Assembly (NCBI GenBank): GCA_034190545.1
Contig: JAXIOF010000049.1
Coordinates: forward strand, 1 to 38,781
Origin: Candidatus Afararchaeum irisae
GTDB taxonomy: Archaea > Halobacteriota > Halobacteria > Halobacteriales > Afararchaeaceae
DNA length: 38,781 nt
Direction: 5' to 3'
A program made the position numbers and the translations under genes. Shown here piece by piece: positions 1 to 7,928 of this stretch (the first letter of the stretch is position 1; every line of letters starts with the position of its first letter). The notes under the pieces are model-generated. The model had not been told where the DNA came from. It saw only the letters and a program-made list of their open reading frames with translations, and did no database searches.

Positions 1-43
1 GAAAATCTCCGATTTTCGTGATGACGAGAGACTACGTCTCTCG
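1..43. repeat. Two triloop hairpins at the window edge
   Basis: Two short palindromes lie side by side: GAAAATC-TCC-GATTTTC at 1-17 (it may extend beyond the window) and CGAGAGAC-TAC-GTCTCTCG at 25-43. Both have three-base loops closed by a C-G pair, as in the larger arrays of this window. The second supplies the last codons and stop of the adjacent tnpB remnant. The first is the reverse complement of the core of a hairpin at 33867-33885. Confidence 0.75.
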
Positions 44-1240
44 AACCACCAAACAGCCGTTACTCCTATCCTGTGACGGACTCAGAGTTACCGTCGCTCG
101 CATATTCTCCGCCGCGTTCAGGTCGCTGTTGGCGACCAAATCACACTCTGAACACACATACAACCCGCGCTCAACACGGTTAGAATCTGCTTCTGTGCCA
201 CACTCACAACATGTTTTCGAGGTTTTTAATTCGCCTTCGAGAACGCGCTCTACACTGATGCCGCGTTCTTCAGCTTTGTATTCAATGTGGCTCAACAGCG
301 TTTCAAACGCCCAATCGTGTAGCCGCTTGTTTCCGTGACGACCCCAATCAGAGGCATCACGAATCTTCTTTGGATGGCCCACGGCTATCGTTCCGACATT
401 GCGGGCGGCACATTGCTCGACAATATCTTTCGACAGTGCGTGCAAGAAGTGGTCTTGCCGCCGGGACTTCTTCTGCCGAAGTCGTTGTGCCTCGTTGCTC
501 GGGCCGTCCTCACCTGCTGTCTCGTATTCTTCGTGACGGAAGTAATGAGCATCCTCTTTCAGAGCGTTGCCTGGATACAGCAGTGTCTCGTCACCAACAG
601 AGACAGCCGCCGTGTTACAGATACCAAGGTCAATACCAGCCGTTTTCTCGCCGGGACGCTCAGGCGTCTGAACCTGCATCTCACAGACGAAATGCAGTTC
701 CCACTGGTCGCCAGTCCAGACTGCTCGAACAGTTTGGACGGATTCAACATCAGCGAGCGTTTGGTCGTCTGCTTGAATCGTATACTCACAGAGAATGTAG
801 TCTGCGGCATACCGAGACTCTTTCATGTTCGTTCCTTTTGAGAGACGTACACGGTTGTACTCGGTATCCAGTTTGAAGCCCTGATTTTTCCACGTCACAG
901 TTGAGCGCGGGTGTTCGTCGCCATGTTTACGATACCCGGGCGAGTTCGCGTCAGGGTCGTCTTTCTCGTACTACGAGACGAACGCTTCACCGAGTTCTTG
1001 GAGAACTCGCTGACTAGACTGCGAGTGTAAGTCTTCATAGCGGTCGTGGTTTTTGAGGTACGAAGAGAGTTCGTCACCGTCTGGTATATGATTAATAGCA
1101 TCCCACACACGCGAAATCGTCCATCGCCCGATGTTCCAGAGTTTGCTGGCGGCGAAGCCATGCGAATCGAGGTCGTCAGAGACTTGCGAGTGATTAGTAA
1201 CACTCGCTTTCAGTGTCCGAGTGACGACTTGATTCGACAC
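32..1240 (-). pseudogene. TnpB RNA-guided nuclease, interrupted by one amber codon (copy 1)
   Basis: Reading from 1240, the frame runs 89 residues to a TAG at 971-973 and then continues in the same frame to 32, giving about 402 codons. At the TAG the related intact protein (37454-38710) has Trp in QSWFNKDD, so TGG to TAG is a sufficient single change. Downstream the RuvC-I GIDLGICN, CxxC zinc-finger pairs and RuvC-III NSDLNAAEN motifs are intact. The canonical RuvC-II Glu position reads AVGHPK. The C-terminus stops at CLVVRET, where relatives continue for about 25 more residues; the last codons come from a hairpin. This makes it a recently inactivated tnpB. A start at 896 could in theory express a truncated C-terminal protein. 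Confidence 0.85.
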
Positions 1241-1457
1241 ACGTAAGCAGAGTAGTTTAAATTACATAAACGTTCGGGCTGCATGTTCGCGTGGAATATC
1301 CACCCGTAGCTATGAGTATTGTTTGACACCGAGTTGTCGGATTCATCCCCGCGCTAAAGCGCGAGGCTTTCTCCTTGTATTTCCGTAAGTACTGTCGGAG
1401 GATAAGAGAATGTATGTCTGCGCCGACTCCGAGTTGGCTTCGAGTTAGGAAGGTGGA
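1241..1457. other. Left-end region of IS copy 1, then short spacer to leuS
   Basis: The segment from 1241 to about 1374 is the left end of the decayed tnpB element. It contains GGATATTCCAC (minus strand), also seen as GGATATTCAAC before the two related tnpB genes. The remainder, 1375-1457, is the spacer after the leuS stop. I see no gene in it. Confidence 0.5.
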
Positions 1458-4151
1458 TTACTCTATCTCTATAGCGGGCTTTCCGGGACGCGCCTTGTCC
1501 GCCCTCTCGGAGTCCGACTCGTCGGCGTTCTGAATCCGGATCTCGGCGTCGAACTCCTTCACGAAGAGCCATTTAGCGCGTTCGAGAGCCTCGGCTTCCC
1601 TCTCGGGCGGAAGCTCGTCCTCGAGCTTCATCTGGTTCTTCTGGAGGTACTGACCGTAGCTCGCGGCGGCGTCACCGTGTCGCCTTATCTCGTCCTCCGA
1701 CATGATACTACCTATGACATCGGCGTCGGAGTCGAGGTCGAGCGCGATCTGTAGGGCGTCGTACTTCCAGCCGGGCGCAGTGATTATACGTATCTCTTCG
1801 GGGTCTTCTATCCCCGCGACATCGCTTATCTCACGTACGTCCTCGCGTGTGTTCTCTATCAGCCTCTCTTCGAGGGCGTAGTCGTCGGGTACCTCCGCAG
1901 AGGGCCAGTCCGCCTCGGCGACGAGACCCTCTCCTCCGAGTTCGTCCCACATCTCCTCTGAGACATGGGGTGTTATCGGCGCGAGTACCTTGACAGAGGT
2001 TTCGAGACCCCTTCTGAATACCTCGGGGTCGGGCTCTCCGTTCCTGTACTCGGAGTACTGTTCGAGGAGTGAGACGAGGTTCTTTATGTCTCTGACAGCG
2101 TGGTTGAACTCGAAGTTCTCGTACTCGTCGCTCGCCGTCTCTACCGTCGCGTCTGTCTCAGATTCGACGTACTCCTCTGCGGCTCCGTCACGAGTTTGGG
2201 CGTCGTCTTCGTCCTCGGCGTAGTCGGTGAAGTTCGAGACGAGTGTGTGGAGACGTTCTATGAAGGCGTAGTTCGACTTGACTCCCTTCTCAGTCCAGTC
2301 GAAGTCCTTCTCGGGGAGTGCGGCACCCATAGTGAAGAGACGCGCGGTGTCGGCACCGTAGTCGTCGACTATCCTCTGTGGCGAGACGACGTTGCCCTTG
2401 CTCTTCGACATCTTCTCCCCCTCTAAGAGAACCATTCCCTGTGTCACGAGGTTTTCGAAGGGCTCCTTGACGTCGACGAGGTCGATGTCGTGGAGGACGT
2501 GTGTGAAGAAACGTGAGTAGAGGAGATGCATCACTGCGTGCTCTATGCCGCCGACGTACTGGTCTACGGGCATCCAGTCGTTCGCGGTTCCGACGTCGAA
2601 GGGGGCGTCGTCGTAGTCGGGAGAGGTGTAACGCAGGAAGTACCACGACGAGTCGACGAATGTATCCATCGTGTCGGTCTCACGTCTCGCCTCGCCGCCA
2701 CATTCAGGACACTCGGTCTCGACGAAGCCGTCGACCTCCTCTAAGGGGTTGCCCGTTGACTGGACGAACTCGGGGAGTTCGACCGGAAGCTCTTCGTCGG
2801 GGAAGAGAACCTCTCCGCAGTCTTCACAGTGGACGACGGGGATCGGTGTTCCCCAGTACCTCTGTCTCGATATGAGCCAGTCACGTAGTCTGTACTCTGT
2901 GTCTTCCTCCGCGGCGTCGAGATCCTCGGCTATCGCCTTACGCGCCTCCTCGCTTTCCACTCCGTTGTACTCTCCCGAGTTGACGAGGACGCCGTCTTCG
3001 GTGAACGCCTCGTCTTCAGCGTCGACGTCACCGTCCTCGGGCTCGACGACCTGTCTTATCTCTATATTGTACTTCTCGGCGAACTCGTGGTCCCTCTCGT
3101 CGTGTGCGGGGACAGCCATGATAGCTCCCGTGCCGAACTCCATCATGACGAAGTCGGCGACGTATACGGGTATCTCGTCGCCCGTCGCCGGGTTTACGGC
3201 GTACTCTCCGGTAAAGACGCCGTTCTTCTCGGCGTCGGGTCCGACTTCCCTGTCCTCGTCGACCGAGTCTATGAAGTCGGCGACCTCGTCGTTTCCGTCG
3301 GCGATCTCCTCGGCGACGGGATGTTCGGGAGCAAGTGCCATGTAGGTCGCTCCATGGATAGTGTCGAGACGTGTCGTGAAGACCTCGACGTCACCGTAGT
3401 CTCCGACCTCGAAGTCGACCCTCGCGCCCTCCTGTTTTCCTATCCAGTTCCTCTGCATCTCTGTGACACTGTCGGGCCAGCCGTCAAGCTCTTCGAGGTA
3501 CTCTAGGAGCTCATCGGCGTACTCCGTGATCTCGAAGTACCACTGGTCGAGCATCCTAGTCTCGACGGGGGTCTCACATCTCCAGCATCTGTCGTCCTCG
3601 ACCTGTTCGTTCGCGAGTACTGTCTCACACGAAGGACACCAGTTGACCTCGCCCTCCTTGTTCTCGACGAGACCCTCGTTGTAGAACCGTTTGAAGAGCC
3701 ACTGGTTCCAACGGAAGTAGTCGGGGTCGGACGTCTTTATCTCACGGCTCCAGTCGTAGCCGAACCCCATAGCCTCCATCTGGTCGTGCATCGAGTCGAT
3801 ACAGTCGATAGTCCAGTCCCTCGGGTTGGTGTCACGTTCTAAGGCGGCGTTCTCGGCGGGTAGTCCGAACGAGTCCCATCCCATCGGATGTAGGACTTCG
3901 TGCCCTTTCATCCTCCTGTACCGCGCGTAGGCGTCGGTTATCGAGTAGTTGCGGACGTGTCCCATGTGGAGCTTTCCCGAGGGATAGGGAAACATACCGA
4001 GGACGTAGTACTTGTCGTCGCCCTCGTCGTCCGCCTCGAATACGCCTTCTTCCTCCCATCTCTCCTGCCACTTCTCCTCTACTGCGTCGTGGTCGTACGT
4101 AGAGTCGTCTTCTTCGGTATCAGTCTCTGTGTCTATATCTGTCAAGGACAT
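1458..4151 (-). CDS. leuS: Leucyl-tRNA synthetase (bacterial-type LeuRS)
   Basis: This class Ia aminoacyl-tRNA synthetase charges tRNA-Leu with leucine in the cytoplasm. It has 897 residues. The HIGH motif is HMGH at residues 62-65 within FPYPSGKLHMGH, followed by HPMGWDSFGLPAEN. The CP1 editing domain shows TTRLDT and GTGAIMAVPAHDERD. The KMSKS loop is EKMSKSKGN near residue 580. Paired CxxC motifs (CPSC/CWRC and CEDC/CPEC) indicate bound zinc. The motif wording is that of bacterial LeuRS, which haloarchaea are known to carry with an archaeal-style tRNA-binding end. The first 20 residues are Asp/Thr-rich. The gene is monocistronic, the start is the first ATG, and I see no clear TATA box at the usual distance. 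Confidence 0.97.
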   Translation of the reverse strand: MSLTDIDTETDTEEDDSTYDHDAVEEKWQERWEEEGVFEADDEGDDKYYVLGMFPYPSGKLHMGHVRNYSITDAYARYRRMKGHEVLHPMGWDSFGLPAENAALERDTNPRDWTIDCIDSMHDQMEAMGFGYDWSREIKTSDPDYFRWNQWLFKRFYNEGLVENKEGEVNWCPSCETVLANEQVEDDRCWRCETPVETRMLDQWYFEITEYADELLEYLEELDGWPDSVTEMQRNWIGKQEGARVDFEVGDYGDVEVFTTRLDTIHGATYMALAPEHPVAEEIADGNDEVADFIDSVDEDREVGPDAEKNGVFTGEYAVNPATGDEIPVYVADFVMMEFGTGAIMAVPAHDERDHEFAEKYNIEIRQVVEPEDGDVDAEDEAFTEDGVLVNSGEYNGVESEEARKAIAEDLDAAEEDTEYRLRDWLISRQRYWGTPIPVVHCEDCGEVLFPDEELPVELPEFVQSTGNPLEEVDGFVETECPECGGEARRETDTMDTFVDSSWYFLRYTSPDYDDAPFDVGTANDWMPVDQYVGGIEHAVMHLLYSRFFTHVLHDIDLVDVKEPFENLVTQGMVLLEGEKMSKSKGNVVSPQRIVDDYGADTARLFTMGAALPEKDFDWTEKGVKSNYAFIERLHTLVSNFTDYAEDEDDAQTRDGAAEEYVESETDATVETASDEYENFEFNHAVRDIKNLVSLLEQYSEYRNGEPDPEVFRRGLETSVKVLAPITPHVSEEMWDELGGEGLVAEADWPSAEVPDDYALEERLIENTREDVREISDVAGIEDPEEIRIITAPGWKYDALQIALDLDSDADVIGSIMSEDEIRRHGDAAASYGQYLQKNQMKLEDELPPEREAEALERAKWLFVKEFDAEIRIQNADESDSERADKARPGKPAIEIE

Positions 4152-4493
4152 AAAGTATCAATCCTCCGTCGAGTAGTCGTGTCTCTCTGCGTCTGCGGCT
4201 GCGGCTGTGTCTCTGTATCCGCGTCTGTGTCTATGTTGAAACTGTCTCTACCTCTACCTCTAATCAGACGTCGAAGCGGCGTCGTACGGCGACACCTATC
4301 AGAGTCGGTATACGTGTCGGTCTCCTTCCCCGACTTCGTGACTTCCGAGTCCCAAAAAACGATCCCTCCAGGTACCGGGCATTATGGTAATGGGTAGGAC
4401 GTTGTCTCAAGATAAATCTTCGCAAATACTGGTGAGCTTATTACGCTCGTCGAAAGCGAAATCTTCTTTGAGTCTCCGTTCCCTTGAAATCGT
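4152..4493. other. Divergent intergenic region between leuS and ppa
   Basis: These 342 bases hold no convincing gene. On the plus strand the leuS-proximal part is a degenerate CTG/TCT-rich run (about 4180-4250). The rest must contain the promoters of the two divergent housekeeping genes. The A/T-rich stretches near 4360 and 4410-4445 are the best TATA candidates, but none sits at the leaderless distance from ppa. I see no tRNA or strong hairpin. Confidence 0.4.
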
Positions 4494-5024
4494 ATGGTAG
4501 ATCTCTGGAGAGACGTCGACACAGGACACAACCCGCCCGAACAGATACACGTCGTCGTTGAGTGTCTCAAGGGTGAGAGGAACAAGTACGAGTACCACAA
4601 GGAAGTCGAGGACTGTGTCCTCGACCGTGTGCTCCACTCGAACGTCCATTATCCGAGTGACTACGGATTCCTCCCCCAGTCGTTCTACGACGACGGAGAC
4701 CCACTCGACGCTCTCGTCCTCTTAGAGGACAGCACATTCCCCGGCTGTGTCGTCGAGGCACGTCCGATAGGCATGCTCAAGATGCTCGACGACGGCGAGA
4801 AGGACGACAAGATAATAGCAGTCCCCGAGGAAGACCCGCGTTACGACCACGTCGACGATATCTCCGACATCCCAGGACACAGGAGAGAGGAGATCGCCCA
4901 TTTCTTCGAGACCTACAAGGCTCTCGAAGAGGGCAAGGAGACTGAGACTCTCGGATACGAGGGCAGGGAAGAGGCAATGGAAGCCATAGAGCACTCGATG
5001 GATCTCTACGACGAAGAGTGCTGA
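4494..5024 (+). CDS. ppa: Inorganic pyrophosphatase, family I
   Basis: This enzyme hydrolyses pyrophosphate to two phosphates and so drives synthetases, including the neighbouring LeuRS. It is a 176-residue cytoplasmic protein of normal family length. ECLKGERNKYEY gives the Lys/Glu/Arg substrate-binding residues, HYPSDYGFLPQS is conserved, and DGDPLD (about residues 67-72) is the family metal-binding signature, with further metal ligands in the DDKI region. It is strongly acidic, as expected for a halophile. The start at MVDLWRDV fits archaeal homologues. It is divergent from leuS and no Shine-Dalgarno sequence is visible. Confidence 0.97.
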   Translation: MVDLWRDVDTGHNPPEQIHVVVECLKGERNKYEYHKEVEDCVLDRVLHSNVHYPSDYGFLPQSFYDDGDPLDALVLLEDSTFPGCVVEARPIGMLKMLDDGEKDDKIIAVPEEDPRYDHVDDISDIPGHRREEIAHFFETYKALEEGKETETLGYEGREEAMEAIEHSMDLYDEEC

Positions 5025-5131
5025 TATAGAAAACCGACTACTTACTTACTTTCCTCGCTCTGTTCTTAGGCTCTGGTTCGCGTGTGACTGTCGGAAGCTA
5101 CTTGACCAGCCTCTACGTATGTAGTACCAAT

Positions 5132-6106
5132 ATGTCTGTACGTAGCCTAGTAACTAAATACAGGTCGTTGTCGTGGTTCGATGCCGTATTCTACTCGGGA
5201 TTCGTCGTCTACGCCGCGTTCGTAGTCTCCGAGGCTCTCTCGCCCTCGGTAGTCCTCACCTTCTCCAGCACCGAGTACGCCGCCGAGGTTCCCGCCGCAG
5301 TAGGGAGCGCGATAGGATTCGGCGCGGGGTTCGCGGGGGGTGTCTTCGGCGCGTTCATAGGAGTCCTGACGGTGACCTTCCTGACCCTCTTCGGAGGTCT
5401 CCCGCTCACTCTCGCTAAGGGGACGAGCGTCTTCCAAGCCGCCTTCACGTCCTTCTTCGCTGTCTCGAACCATTACAGGAGCGGAACCGCCGATATCAGA
5501 GCCGGAGCCGTGGTGGGTGTCGGAGGAATCGTAGGTGCGGCTTTAGGAGCGGCGTGGTCAGCGGGTCTCGACGAAGCAAGTATGAGAGGCGTCTTCTCCG
5601 CAGTCCTCGTCGGCGGTGCTGTCTACATGGCGAGGGAGTCGGTAAAGTCAGGAAGAGGAAAGATAGAGTCCACCGACAGGTCACTCGGTTTCGTACCCGA
5701 CCTACTCAAGCTCAGCGGCTCGTACAAGGGCGTCTCGTACAGGATCGACCTCCTGACCTCAGTACTACTCGGACTCGGCGTCGGGTTCGTCGCAGGACTC
5801 TTAGGCGTAGGCGGTGGCTTCCTACTCACACCCTCGATAAACGTGATACTCGGGCTTCCGATACACGTCGCAGTAGGAACTTCATCTTCTGTCGTGATGG
5901 CGAATAGCGTCTCGGCGACGACTGAGTACGTGAGCCAAGGCGCAGTCTTCTTCAAACTCAGTATCGCGGTTCTCGTCGGTGGCTTCTTCGGCGTGAGGCT
6001 CGGTCAGAAGGTCAACCACCGTCTACCCGACAGGGCTCTCAAGGCGGCTTTCTCAGTTCTTCTGGTGTGGTCGGCGTGGAGAATGATGCCCCAGATACAG
6101 ATGTGA
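5132..6106 (+). CDS. TauE/SafE-family membrane permease
   Basis: This is a probable sulfite/sulfoacetate or other small organic anion exporter of the plasma membrane (TSUP family, DUF81). It has 324 residues in two homologous halves of about four helices each. Both halves carry the glycine-rich signature: GFGAGFAGGVFGAFIG near the N-terminus and GVGFVAGLLGVGGGFLLTP in the second half, followed by the conserved GTSSSVV. The ATG at 5132 is preferred to an upstream GTG at 5084, which would add 16 non-hydrophobic residues. The stop codon lies inside the right end of IS copy 2, so the last residues may have been altered by that insertion. The substrate cannot be inferred from context. Confidence 0.88.
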   Translation: MSVRSLVTKYRSLSWFDAVFYSGFVVYAAFVVSEALSPSVVLTFSSTEYAAEVPAAVGSAIGFGAGFAGGVFGAFIGVLTVTFLTLFGGLPLTLAKGTSVFQAAFTSFFAVSNHYRSGTADIRAGAVVGVGGIVGAALGAAWSAGLDEASMRGVFSAVLVGGAVYMARESVKSGRGKIESTDRSLGFVPDLLKLSGSYKGVSYRIDLLTSVLLGLGVGFVAGLLGVGGGFLLTPSINVILGLPIHVAVGTSSSVVMANSVSATTEYVSQGAVFFKLSIAVLVGGFFGVRLGQKVNHRLPDRALKAAFSVLLVWSAWRMMPQIQM

Positions 6107-6278
6107 CATCCTCCCCGCCGTAAACGGCGAGACTTCCCGTCCCGCAGTTGGGATATTTGCCGGTCTACGATACGACCTGTTCTCTCGTGCGAAACGTCCC
6201 GCTCTCGCGGTCGAACAGGTGTACCGATGGCTGTGCCACGCAGCCGTTACTCCTATCCTCACCATGAGGACTCGGAGT
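6103..6278 (-). ncRNA. Candidate omega (reRNA) guide RNA of TnpB copy 2
   Basis: In characterised IS200/IS605 systems the guide RNA is processed from the tnpB 3' end plus the element right end, with the guide in the adjacent host DNA. Here the tnpB tail, a conserved GGATATTTGCCGG-type stretch and the terminal hairpin are arranged in that way and shared with copy 3. The guide would then be read from the 3' end of the TauE gene. Expression and exact ends are inferred. Confidence 0.4.
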
Positions 6279-7460
6279 TATCTCTGAACTTCGTTCAGAG
6301 GTTAACGAAGCTTTGCTTCGTGATATCTTCTGCCGCATATTCTCCGCCCCATTACAATCCGCGTTGGCTACCAATTCACACGACGAGCAGACGTACAGTC
6401 CCCGTTCGACACGGTTCGACTTCGTGTCGTCACCACATCGTGAACACGTTTTCGAGGTGTCCCACTCGTTCTCCTTCAGCACCTCGACACCGCGAATCTC
6501 GCCTTTGTATTCGAGGTACTGGTAGATGCGGTCGAACGCCCACGAGTGCAGCTTCTTGTTGCCAGTCTTACCCCAGTCAGATTCTCGCACGTCTTCGGGC
6601 CAACTCACTGCGAGCGTGCCGACACCGCGTTCGACACACTCTGTGATGATGGTGTCTGTCAGCGTGTGGTAGAAGTGTGTCTCGCGCTCTGTGAGTTTTC
6701 GACGTGCCCACATCGACTTTTCGGACGGCCCGTTCTCACCCTCAGTGTCGTACTCCGCTCGAGTGAAGTAGTGCTTGTCTTCTTTGAGTGAGTTGCCGGG
6801 GTAGAGAACGTATTCGTCGGGGAAGGCGACCGTGGCGATGTTCTTGATTCCGAGATCGATGCCTGCCACTCCGTTGCCAGCAGAGTCGTTGGTTTCGAGG
6901 CTGACTTTGCAGACGAAGTGCAGTTCCCACTCCTCACCATTCCAGACTGCGCGAACGCTCTGCACCTTGGTTACTTCTGAGAGGTCAACGTCAGGGCGTG
7001 TCTGGTACTCACAGAGGAGGAAGTCCGAGCGGTGGTCTTTCAGGTTCGAGCCTTTCGAGAGGCGGACTTGCTGGTGTTTCGTGTCAAGTTTGAATCCGTC
7101 TTCTTTGAAGGTGACTGTACTTCGTGGTCGGGTGTCGCCGTGTTTGCGGTAGCCGGGCGGGTTCGCCTTGTCGTCCTTGTGTCGCAAGTCGAACCATGAC
7201 TGGAAAGCGTCGGAAAGTTCTTCGATGACTTTCTGACTGGATTGTGCGTTCAAATCTTTCCAGCACTCTCGGTTCTTCATGTACGCTTTGAGCGTTCCTT
7301 CGTCTGGGATTTCGCCTGTTTCGCCCCAGATGCGGTCGGCTGTCCAGCGTGCGACGTTCCAGATTTTTGAGGCGGAGTCTCCGAGCGAATCGAGGCCGTC
7401 GCAGACTTGTCGCTGGTTCTGGATGAAACCAACGTAGGTGCGCGTGACCTCAATCGCCAT
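6165..7460 (-). CDS. tnpB: TnpB RNA-guided nuclease (IS1341-type), copy 2
   Basis: This transposon-encoded nuclease would use an RNA from the element right end to cut DNA and so favour retention of the element. It has 431 residues. The N-terminal wedge/helical part contains KIWNVARW and the RRPRST-like region. RuvC-I is GIDLGIKN, two CxxC pairs (CSRC, CSSC) form the zinc finger, and RuvC-III is ANADCNGAEN. The canonical RuvC-II Glu is not visible (AVSWPEDVRE), but YKGE lies about 45 residues on. Between RuvC-III and the tail there are about 15 residues (SRSKASLTSERSS region) that relatives lack, encoded by a 45-nt double hairpin. The frame is open throughout. Start ATG at 7460. Confidence 0.92.
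   Translation of the reverse strand: MAIEVTRTYVGFIQNQRQVCDGLDSLGDSASKIWNVARWTADRIWGETGEIPDEGTLKAYMKNRECWKDLNAQSSQKVIEELSDAFQSWFDLRHKDDKANPPGYRKHGDTRPRSTVTFKEDGFKLDTKHQQVRLSKGSNLKDHRSDFLLCEYQTRPDVDLSEVTKVQSVRAVWNGEEWELHFVCKVSLETNDSAGNGVAGIDLGIKNIATVAFPDEYVLYPGNSLKEDKHYFTRAEYDTEGENGPSEKSMWARRKLTERETHFYHTLTDTIITECVERGVGTLAVSWPEDVRESDWGKTGNKKLHSWAFDRIYQYLEYKGEIRGVEVLKENEWDTSKTCSRCGDDTKSNRVERGLYVCSSCELVANADCNGAENMRQKISRSKASLTSERSSEITPSPHGEDRSNGCVAQPSVHLFDRESGTFRTREQVVS
6279..6328. repeat. 45-nt double-hairpin insertion inside tnpB copy 2
   Basis: Two triloop palindromes, CTCTGAAC-TTC-GTTCAGAG (6282-6300) and ACGAAGC-TTT-GCTTCGT (6305-6321), are joined by GTTA. Compared with tnpB copy 3 this is an extra 45 nt (15 codons) that keeps the frame. 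TATCT occurs at 6279-6283 and again at 6324-6328, exactly 45 nt apart, like a five-base target duplication. The insertion sits in the variable linker after RuvC-III. Confidence 0.75.
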
Positions 7461-7565
7461 ATATAGCCCATGTAGTCAAACCGACTTAATAGTGTGGAGT
7501 GGTGTTGAATATCCGGCCTGCCATCGACAGTGGTTAGCGTCTGCGTTGTCGGATTCACTCCCGTT
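7461..7565. other. tnpB copy 2 upstream region
   Basis: This stretch separates the tnpB start from the hairpin array. On the minus strand it contains GGCCGGATATTCAAC, shared with the corresponding region of copy 3, and an AT-rich TATTAAG-like sequence about 25-30 nt before the ATG that could be the tnpB promoter. It has no ORF. Confidence 0.45.
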
Positions 7566-7852
7566 CGCCAGACTGCGTCTGGCGGGCAACCAGAATCCTG
7601 TGGATTCTGGGTGACGTCCCCAGAACGCGAAGCGTTCTGGTGTGCCGAACGAGACGCTTCGCGTCTCGTCAACGTCCCCAGAAATCTTCGATTTCTGGTA
7701 TGCGAACAAATCGCGCAGCGATTTGTCAACGTCCCCAGAACCCGAAGCGTTCTGATATGCGGACGAGAGCTTCGCTCTCGTCAACGTTCGAAAGACGCTT
7801 CGCGTATTTCGAGCCCACAAGACCGAAGGTCTTGTGAACGCCCTGAAGGGCG
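7566..7852. repeat. Array A: eleven tandem triloop hairpins in the left end of IS copy 2
   Basis: Hairpins start at 7566, 7590, 7620, 7649, 7678, 7706, 7736, 7762, 7789, 7816 and 7839. Most have a 9-bp stem and a three-base loop, mainly TTC or GAA, closed by C-G. Spacers of 6-9 nt alternate between a CAACGTCC type and a TATGCGA type, giving a unit of about 57 nt that contains two different hairpins. Two members carry single stem mismatches (7736-7754 and 7789-7811). The array splits the CCCGCCCT/AGGGCGGG left-end hairpin of the transposon. There is no coding potential. Confidence 0.9.
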
Positions 7853-7888
7853 GGATTCTCTCCTCGCAGAAAGATAGACTCTCGCCCC

Positions 7889-7899
7889 TAGATATATCT
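7889..7899 (+). promoter_or_regulatory. TATA-like box upstream of the dehydrogenase gene
   Basis: AGATATATCT ends about 30 nt before the ATG at 7929, just outside the left end of IS copy 2. It fits an archaeal TATA box giving a very short leader. Confidence 0.5.
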
Positions 7900-7928
7900 A
7901 CCTCGGCTGAGATAACCCGACCCATACA

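Larger units (their letters stand above)
1..1374 (-). mobile_element. IS1341-type (tnpB-only IS200/IS605) element, decayed; copy 1
   Basis: A minus-strand tnpB remnant is preceded by a left-end-like stretch at 1340-1374. That stretch holds a short hairpin (CGCGC-TAAA-GCGCG, 1350-1363) and GATTCATCCCCGCG, matching the GAATC/CCCGCC left-end pattern of the other two related elements here. No tnpA is present. The usual right end (conserved tnpB tail, then a GC-rich hairpin) is missing and triloop hairpins stand in its place. The outer boundaries are inferred and the right boundary lies outside the window. Confidence 0.6.
6103..7862 (-). mobile_element. IS1341-type element with tnpB, right end and array-filled left end; copy 2
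   Basis: The right end at 6103-6140 reads, on the minus strand, a CGGCG hairpin then GGGGAGGATGTCAC, closely matching the right end of copy 3 (38740-38781). The left end near 7839-7862 reads GAGAGAATCCCGCCCTT, also shared with copy 3. The left-end hairpin is split by an array of triloop hairpins (7566-7852). There is no tnpA, so mobility would need a Y1 transposase in trans. The exact left boundary is uncertain by some nucleotides. Confidence 0.75.

Noticed and set aside
971-973. Amber codon in tnpB copy 1 as pyrrolysine or programmed read-through
   Set aside because: No pyrrolysine context is visible, the expected residue is Trp, and the gene is also damaged at its 3' end.
7566-7852. CRISPR array
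   Set aside because: There is no constant 24-37 bp repeat with unique spacers. The variable parts are palindromes and the constant parts are only 6-9 nt. No cas genes are present.
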